Notes: a model not told the origin generated them from the sequence alone. A stretch of DNA of 64,000 nucleotides from CBDCKN01 sp965219035 (GCA_965219035.1 CBDCMR010000003.1:1674001-1738000); one strand, 5' to 3'; positions 43,472 through 52,011 are shown, numbered from the stretch's first letter. Numbers and translations: made by a program.

Positions 43472-43507
43472 TAGCGTCCTGTTGCCAAAGTGTCTCGGCC
43501 AGTCGAG
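43472..43507 (+). repeat. gene-boundary repeat, copy B
   Basis: TAGCGTCCTGTTGCCAAAGT then GTCTCGGCCAGTCGAG; 33 of 36 positions equal copy A at 34523-34558. It lies in the 300-bp divergent region between the PTPS and pteridine-reductase-like genes. This region otherwise shows no gene. Confidence 0.8.
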
Positions 43508-43720
43508 CTACCCTCGTCCCAGGCTTTGGTTCGAGCGGGAGTCCGGGTGCGACCGTGCGTGCTGGTTCACCGAAGCCAGCGTCGTCCAACGAGCGTTCGT
43601 GTCGCCCTGCCGGTGTTGCGTGCCCGAGCGGTGGAAGGCGAAGCTAAGGAACCGGCCACAACGGCGGAGGACCAAGGCAGCGAAGTGCGTGTGACCACAC
43701 GTCAGCACAGTGGGGCGACT

Positions 43721-44509
43721 ATGGGGAACGCAGATTCGAAGGGGAACGCAGATTCGAAGGGGAACGCAGATTCGAAGGTGGCGCTGGTGACAGGCGGTGC
43801 CCAACGCATCGGTGCCCAGCTGTGCCGAGCCCTCCACGAAGCCGGCTATGACGTTGCGCTGCATTACCGGAGCTCCGCCGACGCCGCCGGGGCTCTTGCC
43901 GCCGAGCTCAACGGTCTGAGGGATGGATCAGTGACGTGTTTCCACGCGACGCTGGGGGATCGTAGCACCGCGGAAGAGTTGGCGGGCGCGGTCATCGACC
44001 AATTCGGCGGCGTGAACCTGCTGGTCAACAATGCTTCGAGCTTCTACGCCACGCCCATCGGCAGCGTGCGCGAGGAGGACTGGAACTCGCTCGTCGGTAG
44101 CAACCTCAAGGGGCCGTTCTTTCTCAGCCAGGCGCTGGCGGATAGCCTCGGGCAAAATCGGGGAAGCATCGTCAATCTGATCGACATCTACGCTGAGAGG
44201 CCGCTGGCCGATCATTCCGTGTACAGCATGACCAAGGCCGGGCTAGCCATGTTGACCAAGTCCTTGGCCCGGGATCTGGCGCCGGCGGTTCGCGTAAACG
44301 GCATTTCTCCGGGGGTGATCTTGTGGCCCCAGAGCGGCGCAGCGGAGGATGGTGAGGAGGAGCGGCGGCAGCGCTCGCTGGAGCGGGTACCGCTCGGGTC
44401 CCAGGGAGATCCTCGGGATATCGCGGAGGCGCTGCTGTTTCTAGCTGAGCGAGCCCCGTATGTCACGGGTCAGATCATCGCGGTCGACGGCGGTCGCAGC
44501 CTGACCTGA
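43721..44509 (+). CDS. pteridine reductase-like SDR with a tripled N-terminal peptide
   Basis: A 262-residue SDR from ATG 43721. The first 19 residues are M plus three exact GNADSK repeats (18-bp DNA repeats). The Rossmann core follows: VALVTGGAQRIGAQLCRALH (the TGGAxRIG of PTR1/FolM), NLLVNNASSFYATP, NLID with Asp in the place of the usual Ser, and YSMTKAGLAMLTKSLARDL (Tyr/Lys). VRVNGISPGVILWPQS is the pteridine-reductase type of substrate loop. It should reduce dihydropterins to tetrahydropterins. It diverges from the FolE-PTPS genes, supporting a shared biopterin/pterin pathway. Confidence 0.85.
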   Translation: MGNADSKGNADSKGNADSKVALVTGGAQRIGAQLCRALHEAGYDVALHYRSSADAAGALAAELNGLRDGSVTCFHATLGDRSTAEELAGAVIDQFGGVNLLVNNASSFYATPIGSVREEDWNSLVGSNLKGPFFLSQALADSLGQNRGSIVNLIDIYAERPLADHSVYSMTKAGLAMLTKSLARDLAPAVRVNGISPGVILWPQSGAAEDGEEERRQRSLERVPLGSQGDPRDIAEALLFLAERAPYVTGQIIAVDGGRSLT

Positions 44510-44577
44510 CTGGACTCGGTCGTGCCGCCCGGCAAGGGGCAGATGGAGACCCGAGTACCTCTGTGTGGTGGCCCTTG

Positions 44578-44608
44578 AGTGCGTCGGCCCTTTAGTGCGT
44601 CGGCCCTT
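44578..44608 (+). repeat. 15-bp direct repeat at the VirB4 truncation point
   Basis: AGTGCGTCGGCCCTT at 44578-44592 and 44594-44608, one base apart. It sits exactly where VirB4 homology begins and the previous gene's flank ends, so it may mark a deletion or insertion junction. Confidence 0.6.
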
Positions 44609-46039
44609 CTGAGACTGCCCTCGGCGTACGTATCGGTGGCGCTCCACGGCGAGCTGGGGCGGATCGAGCGGCTGGACGGCGACCTCCGGCGTCTCTTCGC
44701 CGCGCACGACGCGAAGGTGATCCGGGAGGGCTACGGCCAGCTGCCGGCCTGGTTCGCGCGGCTGCCGGCCCAGCCCCGTGGGCGGCAGGTGCGGAGGGTG
44801 TTCGTGTCGGCCGGCGTGGCGGCCTGCCTGGCGCCGCTGTTCGGGCCGCCACGGGGGACGCGGCGGAGCCGTCACCTCGGTCGCGAGTCGCTCGCGGTCT
44901 TGGAGACCCCGTGGAGGACGGCATACCACTACGACCTGTTTGCCGGCGATGTCGGCCACACGCTGATGCTCGGCGCGACCGGCTCGGGGAAGAGCTTCAC
45001 GCTGAACTTCCTCCTGGTCGAAGCTCTCAGGTACGACCCTCGGGTCCTGATCCTGGACTTGGGCGGCTCCTACCGTTGGCTGACCCGGTTCCTCGGGGGG
45101 CGCTACCTCGAGCTGTCGCCCGGCGAGGCGGAGCCGACGCTTCGGTTGCAGCCGTTCGCCCTCCCGGCGACTACGAGGACGTTCCAGTTCCTGACGGGCT
45201 GGGTGCTCCGGCTACTCAAGCTCGGCGGTTGGAAAGCGAGCGGGGCGGACACGAGCGAGATCCGCTCGCGCATCGAGGACCTCTACGCGTTCGAGCCGGA
45301 GCGGCGGACGCTGAGCGTCTTGGCCGGGTCGCTTCCGTCCGGGATGTGGCCGGCGTGGAGCCGCTGGATCGAAGGCGGCGCCTGGGGCGCGTACTTCGAT
45401 AACCCGGCTGGCGGGGCACCGGACCTCGAGTTCGCCGACTGGCAGGTGATCGATCTGGCCGGCGCGGTCGAGCATCCGGACCTCTGCGACGCGGCGCTCT
45501 CCTACCTGCTCGAGCGGATGCGCTTGGAGGTGGAGGATCCGTCCGAGGCGGCGCGGCTGAAGCTGATGGTCGTGGACGAGGCTTGGCGCTACCTGCAAGA
45601 CCCCGCCGTGCTGAACTACCTGGCCGAGGCGGCGAAGACGTGGAGGAAGAAGAACGCCGCGTTGATTCTGGCGACCCAGTCCGCCGTGGACGTGACCTCC
45701 ACGCCGGGCGCTGCGGCGCTGCTCGAGTCGATCCCGACGAAGCTCTTCCTCGCGAACCCCGAGCTCCCCGACGCGGTCGGAGCGCTGTTCCGGCTGAACG
45801 ACTCGGAGCTGGCCCGGGTCCGGGGCCTGATCCCCAAACGCGAGCTCTATCTGCGCCGCCCGGACGGGGCGGCGGTGCTCCGGCTCGAGGTCGATCCGGA
45901 GAGCTACTGGCTCTACACCTCCTCGGCCCTGGATGCCGAGGAGCGCGCCCGTGCCGTCGAGCGCCACGGACTCGCCCGGGCCCTCGAGGTGCTCGCGAGC
46001 CGAGACGATCCCACCCCCACCCCCAACGCAAGGAGCTGA
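44579..46039 (+). CDS. VirB4/TrbE-type conjugation ATPase, N-terminally truncated
   Basis: The C-terminal 480 or so residues of a type IV secretion ATPase: Walker A MLGATGSGKSFTLNFLLVEA, RVLILDLGGSYRWLTRF, Walker B LKLMVVDEAWRYLQDPAVLN, and NAALILATQSAVDVTSTPGA. VirB4/TrbE proteins are normally about 800 residues; the N-terminal domain that contacts the inner-membrane complex is mostly missing. The start shown (GTG 44579) lies in a direct repeat at the truncation. It is followed 6 bp later by virB9. Probably non-functional alone. Confidence 0.85.
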   Translation: MRRPFSASALLRLPSAYVSVALHGELGRIERLDGDLRRLFAAHDAKVIREGYGQLPAWFARLPAQPRGRQVRRVFVSAGVAACLAPLFGPPRGTRRSRHLGRESLAVLETPWRTAYHYDLFAGDVGHTLMLGATGSGKSFTLNFLLVEALRYDPRVLILDLGGSYRWLTRFLGGRYLELSPGEAEPTLRLQPFALPATTRTFQFLTGWVLRLLKLGGWKASGADTSEIRSRIEDLYAFEPERRTLSVLAGSLPSGMWPAWSRWIEGGAWGAYFDNPAGGAPDLEFADWQVIDLAGAVEHPDLCDAALSYLLERMRLEVEDPSEAARLKLMVVDEAWRYLQDPAVLNYLAEAAKTWRKKNAALILATQSAVDVTSTPGAAALLESIPTKLFLANPELPDAVGALFRLNDSELARVRGLIPKRELYLRRPDGAAVLRLEVDPESYWLYTSSALDAEERARAVERHGLARALEVLASRDDPTPTPNARS

Positions 46040-46045
46040 TACGCC

Positions 46046-46924
46046 ATGCGATCCCCGACGACACCCATCGTTCTAACCGCGCTTCTCCTGGCTGCCCTCC
46101 CCGTCGTGGCTACCGCCCAGCAGGAGGACGACCAAGCGTTCCTCCGAGTACCGGTCCCGGAGGAGGGGGAGGACCGGATCCACCGGCTCCGCACCCAGGT
46201 CCGTCACACGACGGTGATCGTGCTCCCCGCCGGTGAGAACATCCTGGACTTCGTGGTCGGCGACTCGGAGTACTGGCACCTGACCGGCGCGGCGAACGTC
46301 GCGTTCCTGAAGCCTCTCGCTTCGGACGCGGCGACGAATATCGCGCTCGTATGCGAGTCGGGGCGGATCTACTCGTTCCTGGTGGCCGAGCACAGCGCCG
46401 AGGAGAACGAGCGACCGCCCCATCTGGTCGTCCGCGTCGAGTCCGGAGCGGACGAGACGGGGCTGTACAGCGGCGGCACCGGTCAGCCCGCGTTCGTCGC
46501 GCGGAGCGAGGTCGCGGCCTACCAACAGATGGCCGCCGAGGCGGCCGAGGCGGCCCGGAGTGCCCGGGAGGCGGCCGAGGTCGGTATCCTGGAGGCCCGG
46601 TCGCAGGCTGAGTCGGCGATCGAGGCGTTCCGTGCCGGCTATCCGGAGCGTCTCGCCTTCGAGTACCGGCTCGACGGGGACGCGGCCCGGCGACCGTTCC
46701 TGGTCGAGGCGATGTGGCACGACGGGCAGTTCACCTACGTCCGCTCGCATGCCCAGGAGTCGCCGGCCCTCTATGAGCTCCGGGACGGCGAACCGGCGCT
46801 CGTCGCCTACGACCTCAGTGAGGACGGCCTCTACATCGCCCGCCACGTGCTGGGCGACGGGTGGCTCCAGATCGGCGACAAGCGGGCCAGCTGGCGGTTC
46901 ACGCCGAGTGAGAGGTTCCGATGA
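46046..46924 (+). CDS. VirB9/TrbG-like conjugal transfer protein
   Basis: A 292-residue periplasmic protein with a cleavable signal peptide (LTALLLAALPVVATAQQ). Family pattern: TTVIVLPAGENILDFVVGDS, EYWHLTGAANVAFLKPLASD, ATNIALVCESGRIYSFLVAE, and a C-terminal VirB7-binding-like part, LAFEYRLDGDAARRPFLVEA with FTYVRSHAQESPALYEL. A central Ala/Glu-rich helix (residues 150-195) is inserted. AGGAG lies upstream of the ATG. It forms the outer-membrane core complex with VirB10. Its end overlaps virB10 by 4 bp (ATGA). Confidence 0.9.
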   Translation: MRSPTTPIVLTALLLAALPVVATAQQEDDQAFLRVPVPEEGEDRIHRLRTQVRHTTVIVLPAGENILDFVVGDSEYWHLTGAANVAFLKPLASDAATNIALVCESGRIYSFLVAEHSAEENERPPHLVVRVESGADETGLYSGGTGQPAFVARSEVAAYQQMAAEAAEAARSAREAAEVGILEARSQAESAIEAFRAGYPERLAFEYRLDGDAARRPFLVEAMWHDGQFTYVRSHAQESPALYELRDGEPALVAYDLSEDGLYIARHVLGDGWLQIGDKRASWRFTPSERFR

Positions 46925-48177
46925 GCCGTTGGAAGCAGTGGGTATCGCCGCCCGAAGGCGCGCTGCCGGGCGGCATCGTGACGAAGGCGGGCGTCGTGTT
47001 GATCGCCGTGCTCGTCGGTGGACTCCTCTTCTCGTGGGCGATGACGGGTCCCCAGGAAGCCGACACTCTCGTAGCCCTGCCCGAGGCGCAGGCGGTCGAC
47101 GACGGGATGGGGAGGTCGCTCCAGAACCGCATTCGTGCGAAGGCCGAACGGCAGGCCCAGCAGGCCGCGGCCCGAGCGCGGGCCGAGCTCGAGCGCCGGC
47201 AGGCCGCGGCAGCCGAAGAGATGGCCCGGCTCCAGGCCCAGGCCGAGGCGCCGAACACCGTGTTCCTCGGCATCGGAGCGGCCGAGTCGGAGCTTAGGGA
47301 GGCGCTTCGGCTGGAGGAGCTGGAGCGAAGAACCCGCTCGCTCCGCGCCCTTCCCGTGGCTCAGTCGTACCGGGATCCGAACGCGACCGCGGAGTCGTCC
47401 GAAGCCGGCACCGGCGATGCGGCCGACGCGGATGTGGCGCTCCTCGAGAACACGGTCCAAGCGGCACTCGCCTCCTTCGAGCAGTCGCTCGGGGCGCTCG
47501 AGGGCGAGCTGGCGGCCGAACAGCTTCTCCTCGGGTCCCCTGGCATCGCCGCTGCTGCGGCGCCCGCGTCCGGGCCGCAGGCCTCCCTCCGAGCGCACGG
47601 CACGGCTGAGCCAGGGCGTAGCGTCCAGCCTGCCGACCTGCCGGGCTGGGAGCGGATCTATGAGGGTTCGTTCCTCGAGGCGGTGCTCCTCACTCAGCTC
47701 ACGGGCGATTTCCCCGGACCGGTGCTCGCCACCGTTTCGGTCCCATTCTATTCGGCCGACCGCCAGCGGATCCTGATCCCGCGCGGCGCGCGTGTCGTCG
47801 GCACGGCCCAGGCCGTTCAGGACCCGGACCAGAGCCGGCTCGCTATCGCGTTCCACCGACTCCTCATGCCCGACGGCAGCTGGATCGACCTCGAGTTCAC
47901 CGGCCTGAACCAGGCGGGCGAGGGCGCCCTTCAGGACCAGGTCGACCGCCACTACTTCAGCACGTTCGCGGCGGCCGGAGCCATCGGCGTCGTAAGCGGG
48001 CTCGCCTTGGCCGGCGGTTCGCCGTTCGGCCTCAGGGCGGGCGTCGGCCAGAGCGCGACCTCGGTTCTCGACCGGTTCCTGAACCGGCTACCCACTCTCA
48101 CGATCCGCGCGGGCCATCGCCTGCGCATCTGGTTCACCTCCGATGTCCTGGTCCCCAGGGCCGGTCCCCGGCAATGA
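46921..48177 (+). CDS. VirB10/TrbI-like conjugal transfer protein
   Basis: A 418-residue inner-membrane-spanning protein. One transmembrane helix (AGVVLIAVLVGGLLFSWAM), a long coiled Ala/Glu/Arg-rich region (residues 60-190), and the TrbI beta-barrel domain: VPFYSADRQRILIPRGARVV with GTAQAVQDPDQSRLAIAF, PDGSWIDLEFTGLNQAGEGA, the antenna-like GAIGVVSGLALAG, and closing LTIRAGHRLRIWFTSDVLVP. It energises the outer-membrane pore. It overlaps virB9 and virB5 by 4 bp each or nearly so. Confidence 0.92.
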   Translation: MSRWKQWVSPPEGALPGGIVTKAGVVLIAVLVGGLLFSWAMTGPQEADTLVALPEAQAVDDGMGRSLQNRIRAKAERQAQQAAARARAELERRQAAAAEEMARLQAQAEAPNTVFLGIGAAESELREALRLEELERRTRSLRALPVAQSYRDPNATAESSEAGTGDAADADVALLENTVQAALASFEQSLGALEGELAAEQLLLGSPGIAAAAAPASGPQASLRAHGTAEPGRSVQPADLPGWERIYEGSFLEAVLLTQLTGDFPGPVLATVSVPFYSADRQRILIPRGARVVGTAQAVQDPDQSRLAIAFHRLLMPDGSWIDLEFTGLNQAGEGALQDQVDRHYFSTFAAAGAIGVVSGLALAGGSPFGLRAGVGQSATSVLDRFLNRLPTLTIRAGHRLRIWFTSDVLVPRAGPRQ

Positions 48178-48194
48178 CACCAAAGGAGCTCATC

Positions 48195-48824
48195 ATGCGC
48201 CACCGCAGCCTCACCACCGCCCTCTTGGTCTCCATCCTGATGCTCGCGAGCGCTGGGCCGGCCAACGCCCTCTTCGACATCGGCGGCGTGATTCAGCGTG
48301 CCCAGATGATCGTGAACCAAGCGACCCAGATCGCGAACCAGATCCGCCAGATGCGGACGATGACCCGCCAGCTCACCGAGCTCGAGGAGCAGCTCGACTA
48401 CATGAAGGACGTCGCGCGCGGCGAGGTCGACGCGCTGATCGAACCGTTCGCCGAGCTGTCGGCCGGATCCATCGGCCTCGTCGGCGACGGCCTCGACTGG
48501 GGCTCCGACTTCAGCGGAGCGGCCGGCGAGCTGGTCGACGCGGTCCGTTACATGGGGAGCGGCGACTCGTTCACCGGCGTCTGGCGGAGCGCGCAGGGTG
48601 TGGCCGACCAGGTGAGCGAGGCGGACATCCTCGAGCTGTTCCGTAACCGCCCGGCCGAGGCATCCTCCCGCGCGGTTGAGGTCTACCGCCAAGCCCGTGA
48701 GGCCGCCGACCGCCAGCGCGTGCTCGACTACGCGATGATGGACGCCGCGGCCTCGCTGGCCTCGACCGTCGAGAGCGCACAGGACTCGTTCGACGAGCTC
48801 ACCGCGAACGGCAACCTGTCATAA
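48195..48824 (+). CDS. VirB5/TrbJ-like pilus-associated protein
   Basis: About 209 residues from ATG 48195, with AAAGGAG upstream. A signal peptide (LTTALLVSILMLASAGPANA) precedes a helical protein: ALFDIGGVIQRAQMIVNQAT, QIANQIRQMRTMTRQLTELE, and AADRQRVLDYAMMDAAASLA. The pattern fits VirB5/TrbJ, a minor pilus component used in attachment or entry exclusion. The usual C-terminal region is short, so it may be truncated. No VirB6, VirB8, VirB11 or VirD4 gene follows. Confidence 0.82.
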   Translation: MRHRSLTTALLVSILMLASAGPANALFDIGGVIQRAQMIVNQATQIANQIRQMRTMTRQLTELEEQLDYMKDVARGEVDALIEPFAELSAGSIGLVGDGLDWGSDFSGAAGELVDAVRYMGSGDSFTGVWRSAQGVADQVSEADILELFRNRPAEASSRAVEVYRQAREAADRQRVLDYAMMDAAASLASTVESAQDSFDELTANGNLS

Positions 48825-49012
48825 GCGTCCGTAAGTCATTGTGACCATTGGATAATTGGCTTGGACGCATCTGATAATGCCCCCAGAGTTGCCCCATAAT
48901 CGTACCCGCATCCAGCGACCGCCACCGGCGTCCATGGCGATCCGGCATCGCGGAGCCATCGTCTCCTGCCCCATAGGTGCCAGCAGCTCGGGGACGGCGT
49001 GGGTCGCCTCCT
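48825..49012. other. spacer between virB5 and higA
   Basis: AT-richer than flanks (CATTGGATAATTGGC near 48845). No gene seen; possibly a promoter area or an element edge. Confidence 0.4.
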
Positions 49013-49318
49013 CTACACCACAGCGTGCCGAGGCGTGACTTGCTCGGCGATCTCGCGACCCGCCTCGATCTCCGTTCGGCGAAGCTCCCAAGTCTTCTGC
49101 AGATTCAACCAGAGTTGCGGAGTCGTCCCGAAATAGGTGGCCAGCCGCAACGCCGTATCGGCGCTCACGCCCCGCTGGCCGTTGAGAATCATCGTCACCC
49201 GGTTGACCGGCACGCCAAGCGCTTTCGACAGCGCATTGGCCGACAGCCCGAGCTCGTCGAGTTCCTCGCGCAGGACTTCACCCGGATGCACCGGCCTCAT
49301 CCCGTTCTTCGCGTTCAT
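49013..49318 (-). CDS. higA: HigA-type antitoxin
   Basis: A 101-residue XRE-family protein: MRPVHPGEVLREELDELGLS, SANALSKALGVPVNRVTMIL (helix-turn-helix), NGQRGVSADTALRLATYFGT and TPQLWLNLQKTWELRRTEIE. It neutralises the HigB toxin and probably represses the operon. The gene follows the toxin by 11 bp, the toxin-first order typical of higBA. A strong addiction pair next to a conjugation module fits plasmid-like or ICE maintenance. Confidence 0.95.
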   Translation of the reverse strand: MNAKNGMRPVHPGEVLREELDELGLSANALSKALGVPVNRVTMILNGQRGVSADTALRLATYFGTTPQLWLNLQKTWELRRTEIEAGREIAEQVTPRHAVV

Positions 49319-49329
49319 GTCATGCCTCC

Positions 49330-49608
49330 TCAGTGATAATCCACAATCTCGACATCGCTCGGCCCGTCGTCAGTCCAACGGAAGCGGATACGCCACTGCG
49401 CGTTGATCCGAATGCTGTGCTGACCGGCGCGGCTGCCCCGAAGCGCTTCCAGCCGGTTGCTCGGCAGCGCGGCCAGGTCGCCGAGCGTTTCCGCGCTGTC
49501 CAGCAGGGTCAGCCGGCGCACCGCCTGATCGGAAAAGCCGTGAAACGCCGCGACACGCCGCCCCTCGAAGAAACGTCTCGTTCTCCGGTCCTTAAAGCTT
49601 CGTATCAT
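49330..49608 (-). CDS. higB: HigB/RelE-type toxin
   Basis: A 92-residue mRNA-cleaving toxin: MIRSFKDRRTRRFFEGRRVA, DQAVRRLTLLDSAETLGDLA, LPSNRLEALRGSRAGQHSIR and INAQWRIRFRWTDDGPSDVE to VDYH. The C-terminal His and the Arg/Lys-rich face are those of the RelE superfamily. It is the first gene of the pair and about 0.5 kb from the conjugation genes. Confidence 0.95.
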   Translation of the reverse strand: MIRSFKDRRTRRFFEGRRVAAFHGFSDQAVRRLTLLDSAETLGDLAALPSNRLEALRGSRAGQHSIRINAQWRIRFRWTDDGPSDVEIVDYH

Positions 49609-50424
49609 GTGCTCCGAATGTACGCCCTGTTACGGACTCCGTAAAGGTTCGTTCGCCCCCCTGACCGCGAGCCGCGGACTTGAGGATCAACGGTAGCGGG
49701 CTGCCCGACACGGCGATGACTCCTCGGGATGGACTGCCCCGCCGCCGGGGCGGGTCCGCGTCCCCGTGCGGAGCCCTGGCCTGGGGCGGCGACGCACGGC
49801 GGCCACGACCTTGGCCCGACGGTCGGTGAGCCCGGTCGGGAATCACGCCGGTGGCGGCGACGACGGTGCAGCGCACCCCGCCAGCGCGCTGCTCGGGCAG
49901 CGCCGCGCGGGAAGTTGGGGGTTCAAAGGGGGGCGCAGCGTCCCCTTGGCCAGACCGCAATGTTAAACATTGGGTAGGCTGGCTCTCACACCGTAACTGG
50001 CCTCCCGCGGTCGCGTCCATCACGCCCGGAATCCCTGGACGGGAAGGCGGCGCAAGCAGCCGGATGTCGGTTGTCGGTCGCGGACCGCCCGTGGTCTACA
50101 CAGCCGAGATACCCTATTCGGAGACCCGCACGCTACGCTCAGCATAGCCCTCAACCGGCCCTGACCGAGTTCAGCTTCAGTGGCTGACGACGAAATATCC
50201 GGTCAGGTTAATAACCTGTATCCGGCGGGCGTCGATTGTGGGTTGTCGGTACGGAGCTTCATCGCGACCGCCCATTACAACACCCAGCGCACGCGCTGAT
50301 GCACCGATCGGGCTGTGGAAGCCATCGTGTGGTAGATCGGGGTGATGACCTCATGCACAGCAACGGACCCGATCTCGAGGTCAGGCGTGGGAAGGAGATG
50401 GTGCAGTTCGCCACCTTCGTATCA
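49609..50424. other. about 0.8 kb without a gene
   Basis: No convincing gene. It contains foldback repeat copy 3 (49914-49984). An AT-rich island, GGTTAATAACCTGTATCC, occurs near 50205. Sequence from about 50395 onward is shared with the downstream flank of the second BCCT copy (about 56600). Confidence 0.6.
49914..49984 (+). repeat. foldback repeat, copy 3
   Basis: GTTGGGGGTTCAAAGGGGGG, then a GGGGCGCAGCGTCCCC hairpin, then GCCAG ... CTGGC enclosing CAATGTT-A-AACATTG. It is the same element as 15843-15910 and 16179-16240, about 34 kb away. Confidence 0.75.
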
Positions 50425-52011
50425 CTACGGATCCTGCGCCAGGGACTTCATCAGCCCAGCGATCATAAGCAACAGCACGATGCTCACCGGCAGGGCGGCG
50501 GCCATGGCGGCGGTCTGCAAGGCCTGGAGGCCGTCGGCGAGCAGCAGCACGGCGGCCACCACTCCTATGCCGAGTCCCCAGACGATGCGGAAACGCTGGG
50601 GGGGGTGGGGGTCGCCCATGCTCAGCAGGGTTGTTATGACCAGCGTGCCGGAGTCCGAGGACGTAATGAACCACGTCCCCAGCAGAAGGGTAGCCAGGGC
50701 GGACATGGCCCACGTCAGCCAGCCGATGTCGCTCAACCTGTCGATGGTCCCGTAGAGCGCGGCCTCGTAGTGCGCGTCCCGCACCAGCTCGATGATCCCG
50801 GCGGTTCCGACGCCGCCCGCCGCGTTGAGTTCCAGGTAGATGGCGTTGCCACCGAAAACCCCGATCCACAGCAGCCCCATAGCAGTCGGGACAACCAGCA
50901 CGCCCAGCATGAATTCGCGCAGCGTGCGCCCGCGCGAGATGCGGGCGATGAACATGCCGACGAAGGGCGCCCAGGAGATCCACCATCCCCAGTAGAAGAT
51001 GGTCCAGCGATTCTGCCAAACAGCTTGCCCCGGATCATCAGCGATCCAGAAACCCATGGGCAGCGCATGCCATAGGTATTCGCCGATGGAGGTTGCAAGA
51101 AAGCCCACGAGCCATGTGCCGGGACCGAGGAAGAGAAAGGAACCCAACAGGATAACGCTCAGGCCGATGTTCCACTCCGACAGGATGCGGATCCCGCGGC
51201 TCACGCCCGATACGGCCGACAGAGTGGCCGCGACCGAGATTGCCGCGATCAGCGCGACCTGCGTGACGAGCCCCGGATCGACGCCGAGCAGGACGTCGAG
51301 TCCGGTGGCCATCTGGCTGGCCCCGAGCCCCAGCGTGGTCGCGATGCCGAAGACCGTGCCGAATACCGCCAGCAGGTCCACGATGTCGCCGATGGGGCCG
51401 TAGATTCGGTCGCCGATGAGCGGATACAGACCAGAGCGCAACGTCAGCGGCAGCTTCTTGCGGAATCCGAAGTAGGCCAGGCACAGCCCGACCAGGGCGT
51501 AGACGGCCCAGCCGTGCATGCCCCAGTGGAAGTAAACCACGCGCATAGCGTGCACGGCACGCGCCTCGTCCAGCGACACGGCGCCGGCGGCCAGGGGGTT
51601 GTTCGGGTAACCCGCGCTCTGGCTGTTGTCGAAGTAGAAGAGCGGTTCGGCGATGGAGAAGAAGAGCAACCCGATCCCCACACCTGCCGAAAACAGCATG
51701 GCGAGCCAGGAGGACGTGCGGAACTCCGGCTCGGAAGCGTCGTCGCCAAGCCGGATCCTTCCGAACCGGCTGCACGGCAGGAACAAGCAGGCAAAGAGAC
51801 AGGCGCAAACCACTGAAATGTAATACCAGTCCAGCGTTCCCTCAATCCAAGAGCGGATGCGCTCGAACGCGGCGCTTGCAGCCTCCACGTCGCGGACGGC
51901 GAAGAGGACGAATGCCAGGACGAAGCTCTTGGCTGCCAGCGCCATCTTGGGATTCAGCCCCTTCCACAACCCGTCCTTCGCCTTGGCCCGCCGTTGCCGC
52001 CCGTCGCTCAT
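50425..52011 (-). CDS. BCCT family transporter
   Basis: About 528 residues from ATG 52011 (MSDGRQRRAKAKDGLWKGLN). Twelve hydrophobic segments and BCCT markers: SSWLAMLFSAGVGIGLLFFS, HWGMHGWAVYALVGLCLAYF, the signature RWTIFYWGWWISWAPFVGMF then IARISRGRTLREF, and TWFITSSDSGTLVITTLLSM. It imports betaine, choline, carnitine or a related quaternary amine; the aromatic box alone cannot separate these. A partial, broken copy of its 3' half lies at 56600-57292. Confidence 0.93.
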   Translation of the reverse strand: MSDGRQRRAKAKDGLWKGLNPKMALAAKSFVLAFVLFAVRDVEAASAAFERIRSWIEGTLDWYYISVVCACLFACLFLPCSRFGRIRLGDDASEPEFRTSSWLAMLFSAGVGIGLLFFSIAEPLFYFDNSQSAGYPNNPLAAGAVSLDEARAVHAMRVVYFHWGMHGWAVYALVGLCLAYFGFRKKLPLTLRSGLYPLIGDRIYGPIGDIVDLLAVFGTVFGIATTLGLGASQMATGLDVLLGVDPGLVTQVALIAAISVAATLSAVSGVSRGIRILSEWNIGLSVILLGSFLFLGPGTWLVGFLATSIGEYLWHALPMGFWIADDPGQAVWQNRWTIFYWGWWISWAPFVGMFIARISRGRTLREFMLGVLVVPTAMGLLWIGVFGGNAIYLELNAAGGVGTAGIIELVRDAHYEAALYGTIDRLSDIGWLTWAMSALATLLLGTWFITSSDSGTLVITTLLSMGDPHPPQRFRIVWGLGIGVVAAVLLLADGLQALQTAAMAAALPVSIVLLLMIAGLMKSLAQDP

